Shown: piece after piece, positions 34,830 to 43,293 of the stretch
Position numbering within the stretch: the stretch's first letter is position 1
Layout: each line of letters begins with the position of its first letter
Source: Methanosaeta sp. PtaU1.Bin060
GTDB lineage: Archaea > Halobacteriota > Methanosarcinia > Methanotrichales > Methanotrichaceae
Length of the DNA: 64,000 bases
NCBI GenBank assembly: GCA_002067365.1
Contig: MVRK01000029.1
Location: 41,716-105,715 of the forward strand
Direction of reading: 5' to 3'
Made by a program: the position numbers and the translations under genes
Notes under the pieces: generated by a model
The model's database searches: none
What the model was told of the DNA's origin: nothing
The model's input: the letters and a program-made list of their open reading frames with translations, nothing else

Positions 34830-35714
34830 TCACAGGCGCGACTGCGCTGCCTTCTGCACGCTTTGGTCCATGTCCTCAGCGAGCCGCTCCAGGATCTCGC
34901 GAGCAGCCTTTGGATTCTGGGCGACTGCCTCCCTCACCTTCCAGGACCAGTGGCGTGAAAGCTCTTCCAGGGCTTCATCCTCCAGGTTTGGATTGCGGGC
35001 CACAGCCTCGCGAATCTCCCAGCTCCTCTCCGATGCGAGGGCCGTGAGAGCAGTGGCGGGCGTCCTCGGGTTTGTGGCTGCGGTGATCCTCACATCCTGA
35101 ATCCTGTCGGCTGAGAGGGCGGCCAGAAGATCCTCAGGGGTCGCAGGATTTCGTGCGATATTGTTTCTGACGAGCCAGGAGACGTCCTTGACGAGCCTTG
35201 CGATGAGGTCGGAGGCCATGAGGGGATTTGAGGCCGCTGCGGCGCGAACATGCTCGTCGGGATCGCGAGCGAGGTAAGCCAGTGTCTCGCTGTTTATGTT
35301 CTGGTTCTTGGCGACAGCCTCCTTGACAAGGTAGCGATTCTTGCCGAGGGCCACGTCGTAGTCGACCATCTCGTCGCCCGCCAGCATCTCGAGGACTTCT
35401 GCTGATGTCTGGCAGTTCAGGGCGACAGCGGCCCTGACGAAGCCCGAGCTGTCCTCCGAGAGCGCAAGGAGCAGCTCCTGCGGGGACCTTGTGTTCCCTG
35501 CCACAGCCTCCCTGACCCACTGAACCCCGTCCCTCGCCAGAGGGCGCAGGACCTCTTGAGGGGTGCAGGGATTCCAGGCCACCCTTCGGCGATCGTGCCA
35601 GTCCCTCGATCGAGCGAGCAGTGCCAGATCCTCCCCTTCGACGCCGCCATTTTCCTGTTCTACATCGCGTTCAGCCGTAGACCTCTCCCCCTCAGACCTC
35701 AAACCCGATAGCAC
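34830..35714 (-). CDS. LRV/HEAT-like repeat protein next to a Vms1-like factor
   Basis: 294 residues, with about ten tandem units of about 24 residues on the pattern VREAVAxNPxTPxELLxALAxD. This resembles leucine-rich-repeat-variant or HEAT-like helical solenoids, used for protein-protein contact. It has no Cys cluster as found in the iron-sulfur LRV protein. The GTG start at 35714 lies inside the end of the Vms1-like gene (16-base overlap), so the two are translationally coupled. A scaffold role for the release factor is a reasonable guess. Confidence 0.8.
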   Translation of the reverse strand: MLSGLRSEGERSTAERDVEQENGGVEGEDLALLARSRDWHDRRRVAWNPCTPQEVLRPLARDGVQWVREAVAGNTRSPQELLLALSEDSSGFVRAAVALNCQTSAEVLEMLAGDEMVDYDVALGKNRYLVKEAVAKNQNINSETLAYLARDPDEHVRAAAASNPLMASDLIARLVKDVSWLVRNNIARNPATPEDLLAALSADRIQDVRITAATNPRTPATALTALASERSWEIREAVARNPNLEDEALEELSRHWSWKVREAVAQNPKAAREILERLAEDMDQSVQKAAQSRL

Positions 35715-36616
35715 GTGAAGCCATAAACCTCATCCAGCAGCTTTTCGATCCGCTGCTCGTCATGCCTCATCAGCCGGCGCTCGACGATGGGCAGGCCGAT
35801 AGCGGGCGCGATCTGCTTGAGGATGCCCGCATCCCCGCCTAGAACTGCAAACCTGACCACTGAGCAGTACCTGTCCTTCAGGGCAGCAAGCTTCAGGAGA
35901 ACTGCATCAACGTGGTTCTTGATATCCTCATCGCGCAGCCTCTCAAACCTCTTCTGGCTCCAGCCGCCCTTGGAGTGCTTCTCCTTCACCTGGCTCTCCA
36001 CGAACTCCTGCTCCTCGAACTTGTCCTTGCCAAAGGAGACCCCTAGGAAAGTGTCCCCAGCATGGGCCGAGATCACCAGCGCAGGGGTCTCCATCATCTC
36101 CTTCAAGGGCTCGATCTGGAAGGCGCTGCCAGTGACGGAAGAGCTTTCCTTGATGGGAAATGGTGGAATGAGCAAGAGGGTGAAGAGCCAGGGAGCCTCA
36201 AGGACTATCCAGCCTCGCTCGGACTTGATGGCGCTCGTGACCTCTGCCGCCTTCTGCATAACTCCCCCTGAGTCCGTCAGGAAGGCGCTCAGGAGATCTT
36301 CTTCGGGTGACCGGCATGATTCGAGCCTCTTCAGGATCTTCGCCATCTCCCGCGGGGCAAGATTTGCTCCCGTCGGCCTATGCACCTCTGATGCGCAAGA
36401 CTGGGGCTGGGAACTCATTTGAGCAGGAGCCGCCCTCTGCTCAGAGGCCTTCAGGGCGAGGTTGGCCTCCTGGTAGGCACTGCTGAGCTTTCGAATCTTC
36501 TCATCGCGCTTCTCCAGAGTGCGCAGAAGCTCCTCCTTCTCATATTGATGCTTTGAGAGGCTTGCCTCCAGCTCCTGGATGCGGTCTTCCAGCTTCCTCT
36601 TGCCGAAGAGATCCAC
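35699..36616 (-). CDS. Vms1/ANKZF1-like release factor (VLRF1 family peptidyl-tRNA hydrolase)
   Basis: About 305 residues from GTG 36616, chosen because AAGGGTGATC, a long match to the 16S complement, lies 5 bases upstream; the frame extends to 36646. Residues 5-65 form a coiled coil (KLEDRIQELEASLSKH onward). The C-terminal half shows VLRF1 features: FLGVSFGKDKFEEQEFV, the GGQ-related loop KGGWSQKRFERLRDED, and DRYCSVVRFAVLGGDAG. In eukaryotes Vms1 frees stalled nascent chains from tRNA on 60S subunits during ribosome quality control. A similar archaeal role is inferred. The LRV gene follows with overlap. Confidence 0.82.
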   Translation of the reverse strand: MDLFGKRKLEDRIQELEASLSKHQYEKEELLRTLEKRDEKIRKLSSAYQEANLALKASEQRAAPAQMSSQPQSCASEVHRPTGANLAPREMAKILKRLESCRSPEEDLLSAFLTDSGGVMQKAAEVTSAIKSERGWIVLEAPWLFTLLLIPPFPIKESSSVTGSAFQIEPLKEMMETPALVISAHAGDTFLGVSFGKDKFEEQEFVESQVKEKHSKGGWSQKRFERLRDEDIKNHVDAVLLKLAALKDRYCSVVRFAVLGGDAGILKQIAPAIGLPIVERRLMRHDEQRIEKLLDEVYGFTCYRV

Positions 36617-36715
36617 CAAACGATCACCCTTCTGATTTTTCAGCACAAAACAAGCGATTCAAGGCAATAATGATTTTCCATGAGGGCAGCGAGAAACGAA
36701 TCGATGATGTGAATA

Positions 36716-36806
36716 TGGCGGACTCGCTGGGAATCGAACCCAGGTCAGCGGGTTTCTTCGAGCGATTCTCCGAAGCCCGCTAGGATGTCCTCTACCCTAC
36801 GAGCCC
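36716..36806 (-). tRNA. tRNA-Arg(UCG) with a 16-base intron and encoded CCA
   Basis: On the minus strand the acceptor GGGCTCG (36806-36800) pairs with CGAGTCC, with a discriminator G and CCA encoded at 36716-36718. The T arm is CTGGG-TTCGATT-CCCAG. The anticodon stem GCGGG/CCCGC encloses 23 bases in place of 7. Removing 16 bases (36754-36769) after position 37 leaves the loop CTTCGGA, whose anticodon TCG reads CGA arginine codons. The CTTCG/CGAAG pairing with flanking GAG and GAA bulges fits a bulge-helix-bulge site for the archaeal splicing endonuclease. The D arm is GGGT-based with a weak fourth pair. Intron borders are predicted. Confidence 0.87.
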
Positions 36807-36948
36807 ACCTTGCTACCCTTTTTGCTTCCATGCTATTAACCTTTCCCGCATCCCTGCATCAAAGAGATGCCGCTGGAGCATGATGAATTGGATCAAGATC
36901 GCGACAGCTCAAATAAATCATCCAAATAATAGTAAGAAATGGCCGCAT

Positions 36949-36960
36949 AGTTTATAAATA
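36949..36960 (+). promoter_or_regulatory. TATA box of the NuoEFG/Nfn-like operon
   Basis: AGTTTATAAATA is a near-consensus archaeal TATA box, predicting a transcript start near 36982 and a leader of about 44 bases before the first ATG at 37026. Confidence 0.55.
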
Positions 36961-37025
36961 AAGATGGCGGAAAACTAAATCCTCTGACCGACATCAGTCC
37001 AACCAAAAAGCAGCCCCGTGGTAAC

Positions 37026-37523
37026 ATGACAGAGAAGGTCACAAACGAGGAGATGGAAGAGAGAACTCGGGAGATTCTGGAGGGATTTTCAGAGAGGGAT
37101 GGAGCCCTCATCCCCCTTTTGCAGAGAGTCCAGGCCAGGCTAGGCTACATCTCGCCCGAGGCGGTATCGGCCATTTCAGAGGTTCTGGAACTATCGGAAA
37201 GCGATATTTACGGAGTTGCCACATTCTACGCCGAGTTCAGGCTGGCAAAGCCAGGATGCCACCAGATAAAGGTCTGCATGGGCACATCCTGCTATCTTCG
37301 AGGAGCCAGAGAGCTGCTGGAGCATGTGAGCAGGCGTCTTGGTCTCAGGCCGGGCCGCACGAGAGGTGATGGGAAGTTCAGCCTTGAGACTGTGGCGTGC
37401 CTCGGTTGCTGCTCCAGGTCGCCGGTGATGTCCGTTGACGGCGCGACCTATGGAGACCTCTCGCCCGACAGGGCCGACGAGATTCTCGCAAGCCTGGAAT
37501 CAGAGGTCAGTGAGACGCCATGA
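37026..37523 (+). CDS. NuoE-like [2Fe-2S] subunit
   Basis: 165 residues. A helical N-terminal part (ALIPLLQRVQARLGYISPEAV) precedes a thioredoxin-like [2Fe-2S] domain. The cluster Cys are in KVCMGTSCYLRG and VACLGCCSRSP. The closest families are NuoE, HydC and HndA, which pass electrons near the flavin of NuoF-type subunits. The stop overlaps the next start in ATGA. It is the first gene of a four-gene operon behind a strong TATA box. Confidence 0.92.
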   Translation: MTEKVTNEEMEERTREILEGFSERDGALIPLLQRVQARLGYISPEAVSAISEVLELSESDIYGVATFYAEFRLAKPGCHQIKVCMGTSCYLRGARELLEHVSRRLGLRPGRTRGDGKFSLETVACLGCCSRSPVMSVDGATYGDLSPDRADEILASLESEVSETP

Positions 37524-39454
37524 AGAGAAAGCGGGCATCAGATCCCGAAGCTTGGGCAGAGTTCTGCAGCGAAGCCAAGAAGGATTGGCTGAATCTCTTT
37601 CATGCGAATCGTCCGCTCGTGTGCACTGGCCTCTCTACCTGCGGAATCTCCGCGAAGGCGCTTGATACCCGCAAAGCCCTGGAGGATGAGTTCAGGGATC
37701 GCGGCGTTGAGACCCTGAGCATGGGCGTGGGCTGCCTAGGTCTCTGCTATGCAGAACCTCTTGTTTACATAAAATTGCCCGGCAAGCCGAACATCGTTTA
37801 TGGCTACGTCGCCCCTGAGGTGGCCTGCGCCCTGGTGGAACATCTTCTTGAAGAGAACAAATATGCAGCCTCCGACGATGATAACATCGGGAAGAGGGCA
37901 TTTGGAACCATAGATCTTCCGGAGCTGCCAGATGAGCCCCGTGGAGGCCTGCCGTCCATCTGGGAGCATCCCATGCTCAAGCCCCAGGTGAGAATCGCCC
38001 TGAGGAACTGCGGCATCATAGACCCTGAGAAAATTGAGCACTACATCGCAAGAGGCGGCTACCTGTCGCTGGCCAAGGCTCTCGACCTCGCGCCCGAGAA
38101 GGTCATCGAGGAGGTGAAGGCCTCAGGCCTTCGGGGGCGCGGCGGTGCGGGATTTCCCACAGGGATGAAGTGGGAGTTCTGTCGCCGTGCGCCGGGAGAT
38201 GAGAAGTACCTCATCTGCAACGCTGACGAGGGCGATCCTGGTGCCTTCATGGACAGATCCATCCTCGAGGGCGATCCCCACGCGGTCATCGAGGGCATGC
38301 TCATCGCCGCTCACGCCATCGGCAGCACAAAGGGCTACATCTACTGCCGGGCTGAGTACCCGCTGGCATTGAAAAGGCTGTATTTAGCCCTCGATCAGGC
38401 GCGCGACCTCGACCTGCTGGGAGAGGACGTCTTGGGCCGGGGCATGGACTTCGACATCTCCATCAAGGAGGGCGCTGGAGCCTTCGTCTGCGGGGAGGAG
38501 ACCGCCCTGATGGCCTCGATCGAGGGACGGAGGGGCATGCCCCGAACACGCCCGCCCTTCCCCGCCAACTCAGGCCTCTGGGGAAGGCCGACGAACATCA
38601 ATAACGTCGAGACCCTGTCGAACCTCGCCGCCATCATCGAGAAGGGCGGCAAGTGGCACGCATCTTTCGGCATAGGTCGCAGCCGCGGCACGAAGACCCT
38701 CTCCCTGGCGGGGACGGTCCGCAGAGCCGGCCTGATCGAGGTTCCTTTAGGGACTACACTTCGCGAGATCATCTTTGGCATCGGCGGCGGCATCAGAGAG
38801 GAGAGGACCTGCAAGGGCGTCCTCACAGGCGGCCCCTCAGGCGGCTGCATACCTGCAGTGCATCTTGATATTCCTGTGGACTACGAGTCCCTGACTGAGA
38901 AGGGCTCTATCATGGGCTCAGGCAGCATGATAATCATCGACGAGGGCACATGCATAGTGGACCTGGCCAGGTTCTTCCTCACATTCACGCAGGGGGAGTC
39001 CTGCGGCAAGTGCACTCCCTGCCGCATCGGGACGAGGCAGATGCTGGCCATCCTTGAGAAGATCTCTCGCGGCAGAGCCGGAATGGCGGACCTGGCAAAG
39101 CTTGAGAAGCTGGCCAACGCTGTTCGGAGCGGCTCTCTGTGCGGCCTTGGAGCAGGAGCGCCGAACCCTGTGCTCACTGCGCTCAGGTACTTCAGGGGCG
39201 AGTTCGAGAGTCACATCCTTGAAAAGAGATGCTCTGCCCTTGTCTGTCGCGACCTTATCTCATTTTCCATCGACCCCGAGAGGTGCAAAGGCTGCGACCT
39301 GTGCAGGGATGTCTGCCCTGCAGGGGCGATCACAGGCGAGAAGAAGAAGGCCCACGCCATCGATCAGAGCGCCTGCATAAAATGCGGGGCATGCGCCAAG
39401 ATCTGCCCTGAGAAGTTCAGGGCAGTGGTCAAGGGGGCGGCACAATGCGATTGA
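37520..39454 (+). CDS. NuoF-like flavoprotein with extra ferredoxin domains
   Basis: 644 residues in the HydB/HndC layout. Residues 1-120 are a [2Fe-2S] thioredoxin-like domain (CTGLSTCG and CLGLC). The FMN/NAD(P)H core has GLRGRGGAGFPTGMKW, NADEGDPGAFMD and GAGAFVCGEETALMASIEG. A [4Fe-4S] site is GESCGKCTPCRIG plus GSLCGLG. The C-terminal 60 residues add two ferredoxin clusters, CKGCDLCRDVCP and CIKCGACAKICP. This subunit would oxidise or reduce NAD(P)H at the flavin. It overlaps the previous gene by 4 bases and the next by 10. Confidence 0.92.
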   Translation: MKRKRASDPEAWAEFCSEAKKDWLNLFHANRPLVCTGLSTCGISAKALDTRKALEDEFRDRGVETLSMGVGCLGLCYAEPLVYIKLPGKPNIVYGYVAPEVACALVEHLLEENKYAASDDDNIGKRAFGTIDLPELPDEPRGGLPSIWEHPMLKPQVRIALRNCGIIDPEKIEHYIARGGYLSLAKALDLAPEKVIEEVKASGLRGRGGAGFPTGMKWEFCRRAPGDEKYLICNADEGDPGAFMDRSILEGDPHAVIEGMLIAAHAIGSTKGYIYCRAEYPLALKRLYLALDQARDLDLLGEDVLGRGMDFDISIKEGAGAFVCGEETALMASIEGRRGMPRTRPPFPANSGLWGRPTNINNVETLSNLAAIIEKGGKWHASFGIGRSRGTKTLSLAGTVRRAGLIEVPLGTTLREIIFGIGGGIREERTCKGVLTGGPSGGCIPAVHLDIPVDYESLTEKGSIMGSGSMIIIDEGTCIVDLARFFLTFTQGESCGKCTPCRIGTRQMLAILEKISRGRAGMADLAKLEKLANAVRSGSLCGLGAGAPNPVLTALRYFRGEFESHILEKRCSALVCRDLISFSIDPERCKGCDLCRDVCPAGAITGEKKKAHAIDQSACIKCGACAKICPEKFRAVVKGAAQCD

Positions 39455-41667
39455 AGATAGACGATCAGGAGGTGGAGGCCGTGCCCGGAACCACTGTCAA
39501 GGAAGCTGCAAGAGCAGCGGGCATAATGATCCCAGGCCTCTGCGATCATCCGGATCTCGAGCCCTATGGCGGCTGCAGGCTTTGCCTTGTGGAGATCGAG
39601 GGGATGCGGGGCTATCCCTCATCCTGTACTCTTCCGGCATCCGAGGGCATGGTGGTCAGGACGAAGACGCCAGCCCTGCTGGATCTCAGGCGAGGCATCC
39701 TGGAGATGCTCCTCTCTGAGCACCCTAGCAGCTGTCTCGTCTGCGAGCGCAGGGGAGAGTGCGACGAGATCCGGGAGGCGATGAGAAAGGTTCCTGAGAC
39801 GATGGGGTGCAGGTACTGCCCGAAGGACGAGAGGTGCGAGCTGCAGGAGACGGCAGAGCAGATCGGCATCGAGCGGGTGGATCTGCCGCGCATCAGCCCT
39901 GAGAAGGAGATGGTGAGGAGCCCCTTCTTCGACCGCGATTCGAATCTCTGCATCCTCTGCGGGCGCTGCATCCGGGCCTGTGATGCACGTGGCCTTGGGG
40001 TCATCTCCTTCGTCTTCAGGGGCTTTGATTCTGGGATTGGAACCGCCTTCGGGAAGCCTCTGGAGGAGGTCGGCTGCAGGTTCTGCGGGGCATGCGTGGA
40101 CGTCTGCCCCACAGGTGCGCTCGCGGAGCGCCGTGGCCGCTGGGCAGGCACTGCACAGTGTGTGGTGACGACCACCTGTCCCTACTGCAGCTCCAACTGC
40201 CAGATCGGCCTTGAGGTCGCCGAGGGAAAGCTGCTGCGGGCCAGGCCCGAGGGCAGCCGCCTGTGTGTGCGCGGGAGGTTCGGCCTGGAGTTCGTAGAGC
40301 GAAAGCGGCTGAGAAGGCCGCTTCTCAGAAAGGGCGAAAGGCTAGTTGAGGTCTCATGGGATGTGGCGCTGGATTTTGCGGCGAAGGGGCTCGCAGAACA
40401 TAAAGGCGGGGATTTCGCGCTCTTCTCCTCGGGCTGTTTGACCAATGAGGCCCTCATCCTGGCGCAGAGGCTCGCAAGAGACGTGATGGAGGGCGAGGCT
40501 GTGGCCGATGAGAGGGCCTCGCGCTTCAGGAGGGAGGTTCTGACCGATGGTCCCCTGCTGGTGGTGGGAGACCTGGCGGAGACGAACCCTGCCCTGGAGC
40601 TGGAGCTGCGCAAGGCCTCGCCTGTGGTGGTAAGTCCTCTCAAGACGCTTCTGGCCAGGAAGGCTGCCCTCTGGCTCCGGCCGCCCCCCGGAGAAGAAGC
40701 GGCGGTCCTGTTGGCGATCTCAAGCGCATTGCAGTGCCGAAAGGATGATTCGGAGGACATCTCGGGATCTGACGAGATCCAGAGGGCAGCATCACTCCTT
40801 CAAGGGGCCACAATTATTGTCGGGCCCGACTCTGCTCCTGGCGTTGCAGAGGCGGCGCGCAGGCTTGCCAATGCAGCGAAGGGCGGGCTCTGCCTCGTCG
40901 GAAGGAACTGCAACTCTCAGGGAGCCGTCTCCCTGGGCCTGGACAGAGGTTACTTCGAGGCTGCGAGGAGGCTTTTGCAGGGGGATCTGAAGGCCGCATA
41001 TCTCGTCGGCTCAAATCCGGCTAGGGCCTCGCCTGAGATGGTCGAGCCGTTATCGAGATTGGATTTCCTGGTGGTCCAGGATCTCTTCCTGACTGAGAGT
41101 GCAGAGCAGGCGGACGTCGTCCTCCCCGCCTCGAGCTTCTCTGAGATCGACGGCACATTCACAGCAAGCGACGGAGGGCTGCTTGCAGTGCGTCACTCTG
41201 TCTCGCCAGAGGGCAGCAGGCCCGACTGGGAGATCCTGGCAGAGCTGGGCCGAAGGATGGGTGGCCAAGGCTTTGAGCTCCCGAGCAGTGACGAGGTGCA
41301 GAAGAGGATGCAGTTGCCACAAGAGGAGATGCCTTCTGCCTGCCTCCCCCAGGGCGAAGAGGCAAAGGCCAAAGCAAGCGGATCATTCCTGCTCATGGAA
41401 GGGCCCTTCGTCTTTGATTTCGGCAGCGGGACAAGGACTTCGAAGGTCTTCGATCTGCAGTACCTGACCCGGGACCGGAGAGTGGAGATGAATCCCAAGG
41501 ATGCAGCCAAGGCGGGCCTGGCTTCTGGAGATGAGGTTTTCATTGAGACGGATAAGGAGAGCATCGAGGCCCGAGTCAGGGTCTCGGGACGGGTTCCAGT
41601 GGGAGTTCTGAGAATCCCGGGAAGAAAGAGCAGGATCACAGGCGCAGAGGTGAGGCGGGATGCATGA
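39445..41667 (+). CDS. FdhA/NuoG-like iron-sulfur subunit lacking the formate-active-site segment
   Basis: 740 residues. The iron-sulfur section comes first: [2Fe-2S] GGCRLCLVEIEG, a His-Cys cluster HPSSCLVCERRGEC, CRYCPKDERC, and two ferredoxin clusters CILCGRCIRAC and CRFCGACVDVCP. A molybdopterin-type [4Fe-4S] site, CPYCSSNC, and LCVRGRFGLEF follow, as in formate dehydrogenases. After SSGCLTNEALILAQRLARD, where FdhA has its catalytic Cys or Sec (CARxC/U), the sequence skips to VADERASRF and carries no such residue. The rest is shortened relative to FdhA. It is therefore probably an electron-transfer subunit, as NuoG is. Cofactor binding is doubtful. Confidence 0.85.
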   Translation: MRLKIDDQEVEAVPGTTVKEAARAAGIMIPGLCDHPDLEPYGGCRLCLVEIEGMRGYPSSCTLPASEGMVVRTKTPALLDLRRGILEMLLSEHPSSCLVCERRGECDEIREAMRKVPETMGCRYCPKDERCELQETAEQIGIERVDLPRISPEKEMVRSPFFDRDSNLCILCGRCIRACDARGLGVISFVFRGFDSGIGTAFGKPLEEVGCRFCGACVDVCPTGALAERRGRWAGTAQCVVTTTCPYCSSNCQIGLEVAEGKLLRARPEGSRLCVRGRFGLEFVERKRLRRPLLRKGERLVEVSWDVALDFAAKGLAEHKGGDFALFSSGCLTNEALILAQRLARDVMEGEAVADERASRFRREVLTDGPLLVVGDLAETNPALELELRKASPVVVSPLKTLLARKAALWLRPPPGEEAAVLLAISSALQCRKDDSEDISGSDEIQRAASLLQGATIIVGPDSAPGVAEAARRLANAAKGGLCLVGRNCNSQGAVSLGLDRGYFEAARRLLQGDLKAAYLVGSNPARASPEMVEPLSRLDFLVVQDLFLTESAEQADVVLPASSFSEIDGTFTASDGGLLAVRHSVSPEGSRPDWEILAELGRRMGGQGFELPSSDEVQKRMQLPQEEMPSACLPQGEEAKAKASGSFLLMEGPFVFDFGSGTRTSKVFDLQYLTRDRRVEMNPKDAAKAGLASGDEVFIETDKESIEARVRVSGRVPVGVLRIPGRKSRITGAEVRRDA

Positions 41668-42517
41668 GGTTCTGAATAAAGAGGCGCTTGCGCCAGGACT
41701 CATTCACCTGAGGATAAGAGCACCCGAGATCGCCAGGAAGGCTCAGCCCGGCCAGTTCGTGATAGTAAGAGTGGACGAGCGGGGAGAGAGGGTGCCCCTG
41801 AGCCTTGCCGACTGGGATCATGAGGCCATCTCAGTCATCGTCCAGGACGTCGGCGTCTCAACGCGCAAGCTGGCGGCGCTCGAGAAGGGCGATCTGATCC
41901 TGAACCTTGCAGGACCCCTGGGAAAGCCAAGCGAGATCTCTCTCTTTGGCACAGTCGCAGTCGTCTGCGGCTGCTTTGGAATCGGGCCCGGCTATGCCCT
42001 CGCCAGGGCGCTGAAAGATGCAGGGAACAGGGTGATCATCATCGTCGAGGCGCGCAACAAGGACTGGCTCTTCTGGCAGGAGAAGCTGAAGGCGGTCTCC
42101 GATCGCCTGGTGGCAACCTTCAATGAGCCTGGAGCTGATGATAAATGCGCCACGTCTCCCATGGAACGGCTTCTTCTCTCGGAGAAGGTGGACAGGGTTT
42201 ATGCAGTCGGCTGCACCTTCATGATGATGGAGATCTCGCGGGCAACAGAGCCCTCAGGAATTCCCACGCGCGTCAGCCTCATGCCCCTCATGGTGGATGG
42301 GACTGGGATGTGCGGTGCCTGCCGCTGCATCGTCGGCGGCGAGACCAAGTTCGGATGCGTGGACGGTCCAGAGTTCGACGGGCACAAGGTGGACTGGGAT
42401 CTCCTGATCGAGCGCATGAGGGCCTACCTGGATGAGGAGACTGAGGCCCTTGACCTCTGGGATCGGCAGAACTGGCACAGGGCCCTAGATCGCAAGGCCT
42501 GGCTTCAAAGGGCCTGA
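41660..42517 (+). CDS. NfnA/SudB-like ferredoxin-NADP reductase-type subunit
   Basis: 285 residues. An FAD-binding barrel (QPGQFVIVRVDERGERVPLSL) and an NAD(P)-binding domain (VAVVCGCFGIGPGYALARAL, VDRVYAVGCTFMMMEIS) precede a [2Fe-2S] site, GTGMCGACRCIVGGETKFGCVDGPEFDGH. This is the hallmark of NfnA, SudB and glutamate-synthase-like FNR subunits. In Nfn the partner is NfnB, which is absent; here the partners are NuoE/F/G-like. The start overlaps the upstream gene by 8 bases, indicating one complex. Confidence 0.9.
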   Translation: MHEVLNKEALAPGLIHLRIRAPEIARKAQPGQFVIVRVDERGERVPLSLADWDHEAISVIVQDVGVSTRKLAALEKGDLILNLAGPLGKPSEISLFGTVAVVCGCFGIGPGYALARALKDAGNRVIIIVEARNKDWLFWQEKLKAVSDRLVATFNEPGADDKCATSPMERLLLSEKVDRVYAVGCTFMMMEISRATEPSGIPTRVSLMPLMVDGTGMCGACRCIVGGETKFGCVDGPEFDGHKVDWDLLIERMRAYLDEETEALDLWDRQNWHRALDRKAWLQRA

Positions 42518-42593
42518 GCCAGCCAGGAGATCAAAAAAATAATATCCGAATAGTCGCTTATATGTTCTGCAGTCTGAAGTGGCGGTCGTTGAG

Positions 42594-42923
42594 ATGTCTT
42601 CTTCAAAGAAAGCCTGCCCTTTCGTCACCAGGGAGTGTCTTCGGGAAGGCTGCCTGGCGTGGAGAGAGTGTGACTGCAGCCTGATACCCGTGCCGGCGCG
42701 GGGCCTCGGCCCCTTCGAGCAAAAGCTGACTGAGGCAGCACCTCTGATGTATAGGACTCTTCTTGATCTGGTCAATGTCATGGAGGATTCCTCAAGAGAC
42801 TGCGGGACCTGCGGCCCTGAGCTATGGAACTATGCGCAGCAGGTCAGGGCCTCATTCCTGGACGAGCTCATAGCCTCCGAGCTGGCCATGGTCGGAATCA
42901 GGAGGGATGAGGTGAGCGGATAA
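42594..42923 (+). CDS. Small Cys-rich protein, unknown
   Basis: 109 residues from ATG 42594. A TATA-like GCTTATATG (42556-42564) predicts a start near 42587 and rules out the GTG at 42579. The N-terminal part has KACPFVTRECLREGCLAWRECDCSL, with five Cys that could bind a cluster or zinc. A second Cys pair, DCGTCGPELW, sits mid-protein before a helix. I do not recognise the family. It may belong functionally with the redox operon ending 76 bases upstream or be separate. Confidence 0.62.
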   Translation: MSSSKKACPFVTRECLREGCLAWRECDCSLIPVPARGLGPFEQKLTEAAPLMYRTLLDLVNVMEDSSRDCGTCGPELWNYAQQVRASFLDELIASELAMVGIRRDEVSG

Positions 42924-42952
42924 GTCCGCTGCAGCGGAGTCCTGGTGAGATC

Positions 42953-43117
42953 GTGGTTTCTACAAGCTTCCTCACGAGCTGTCCGAGGTGCGGCTACCCC
43001 GCCGCAGAGGCTTGGACAGCGGATGGAGTGACTGTGCGCGTGCGCTGCAATATATGCGGATACCAAGGCGCTCTGCCTCATCCGGATCTGAAGGAGAGGC
43101 CCTGGAGAGAGGGATAG
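42953..43117 (+). CDS. Small zinc-ribbon protein
   Basis: A 54-residue ORF from GTG 42953. Two CxxC knuckles, SCPRCGYP and RCNICGYQ, about 20 residues apart define a zinc ribbon. GGTGA lies 4 bases upstream and the previous gene's stop is 29 bases away, so co-transcription is likely. The basic and polar surface suggests nucleic-acid or protein binding. No family name can be given. Confidence 0.6.
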   Translation: MVSTSFLTSCPRCGYPAAEAWTADGVTVRVRCNICGYQGALPHPDLKERPWREG

Positions 43118-43293
43118 TCCAACGGCCCAGTCGCATGAAAAAATATGCCGAACGACTGGCGGCGAGCCCGTCATTGTCTGGGCTGGTTGCCTGATTCAAC
43201 TCTCAGCGGGCTGCAGGGCATCTCGGTCTCTGATCGATGATCGGCTGAGACAGAAATGAAAACTCCGATGAAAACTCTGATCATTCTTTCGGG

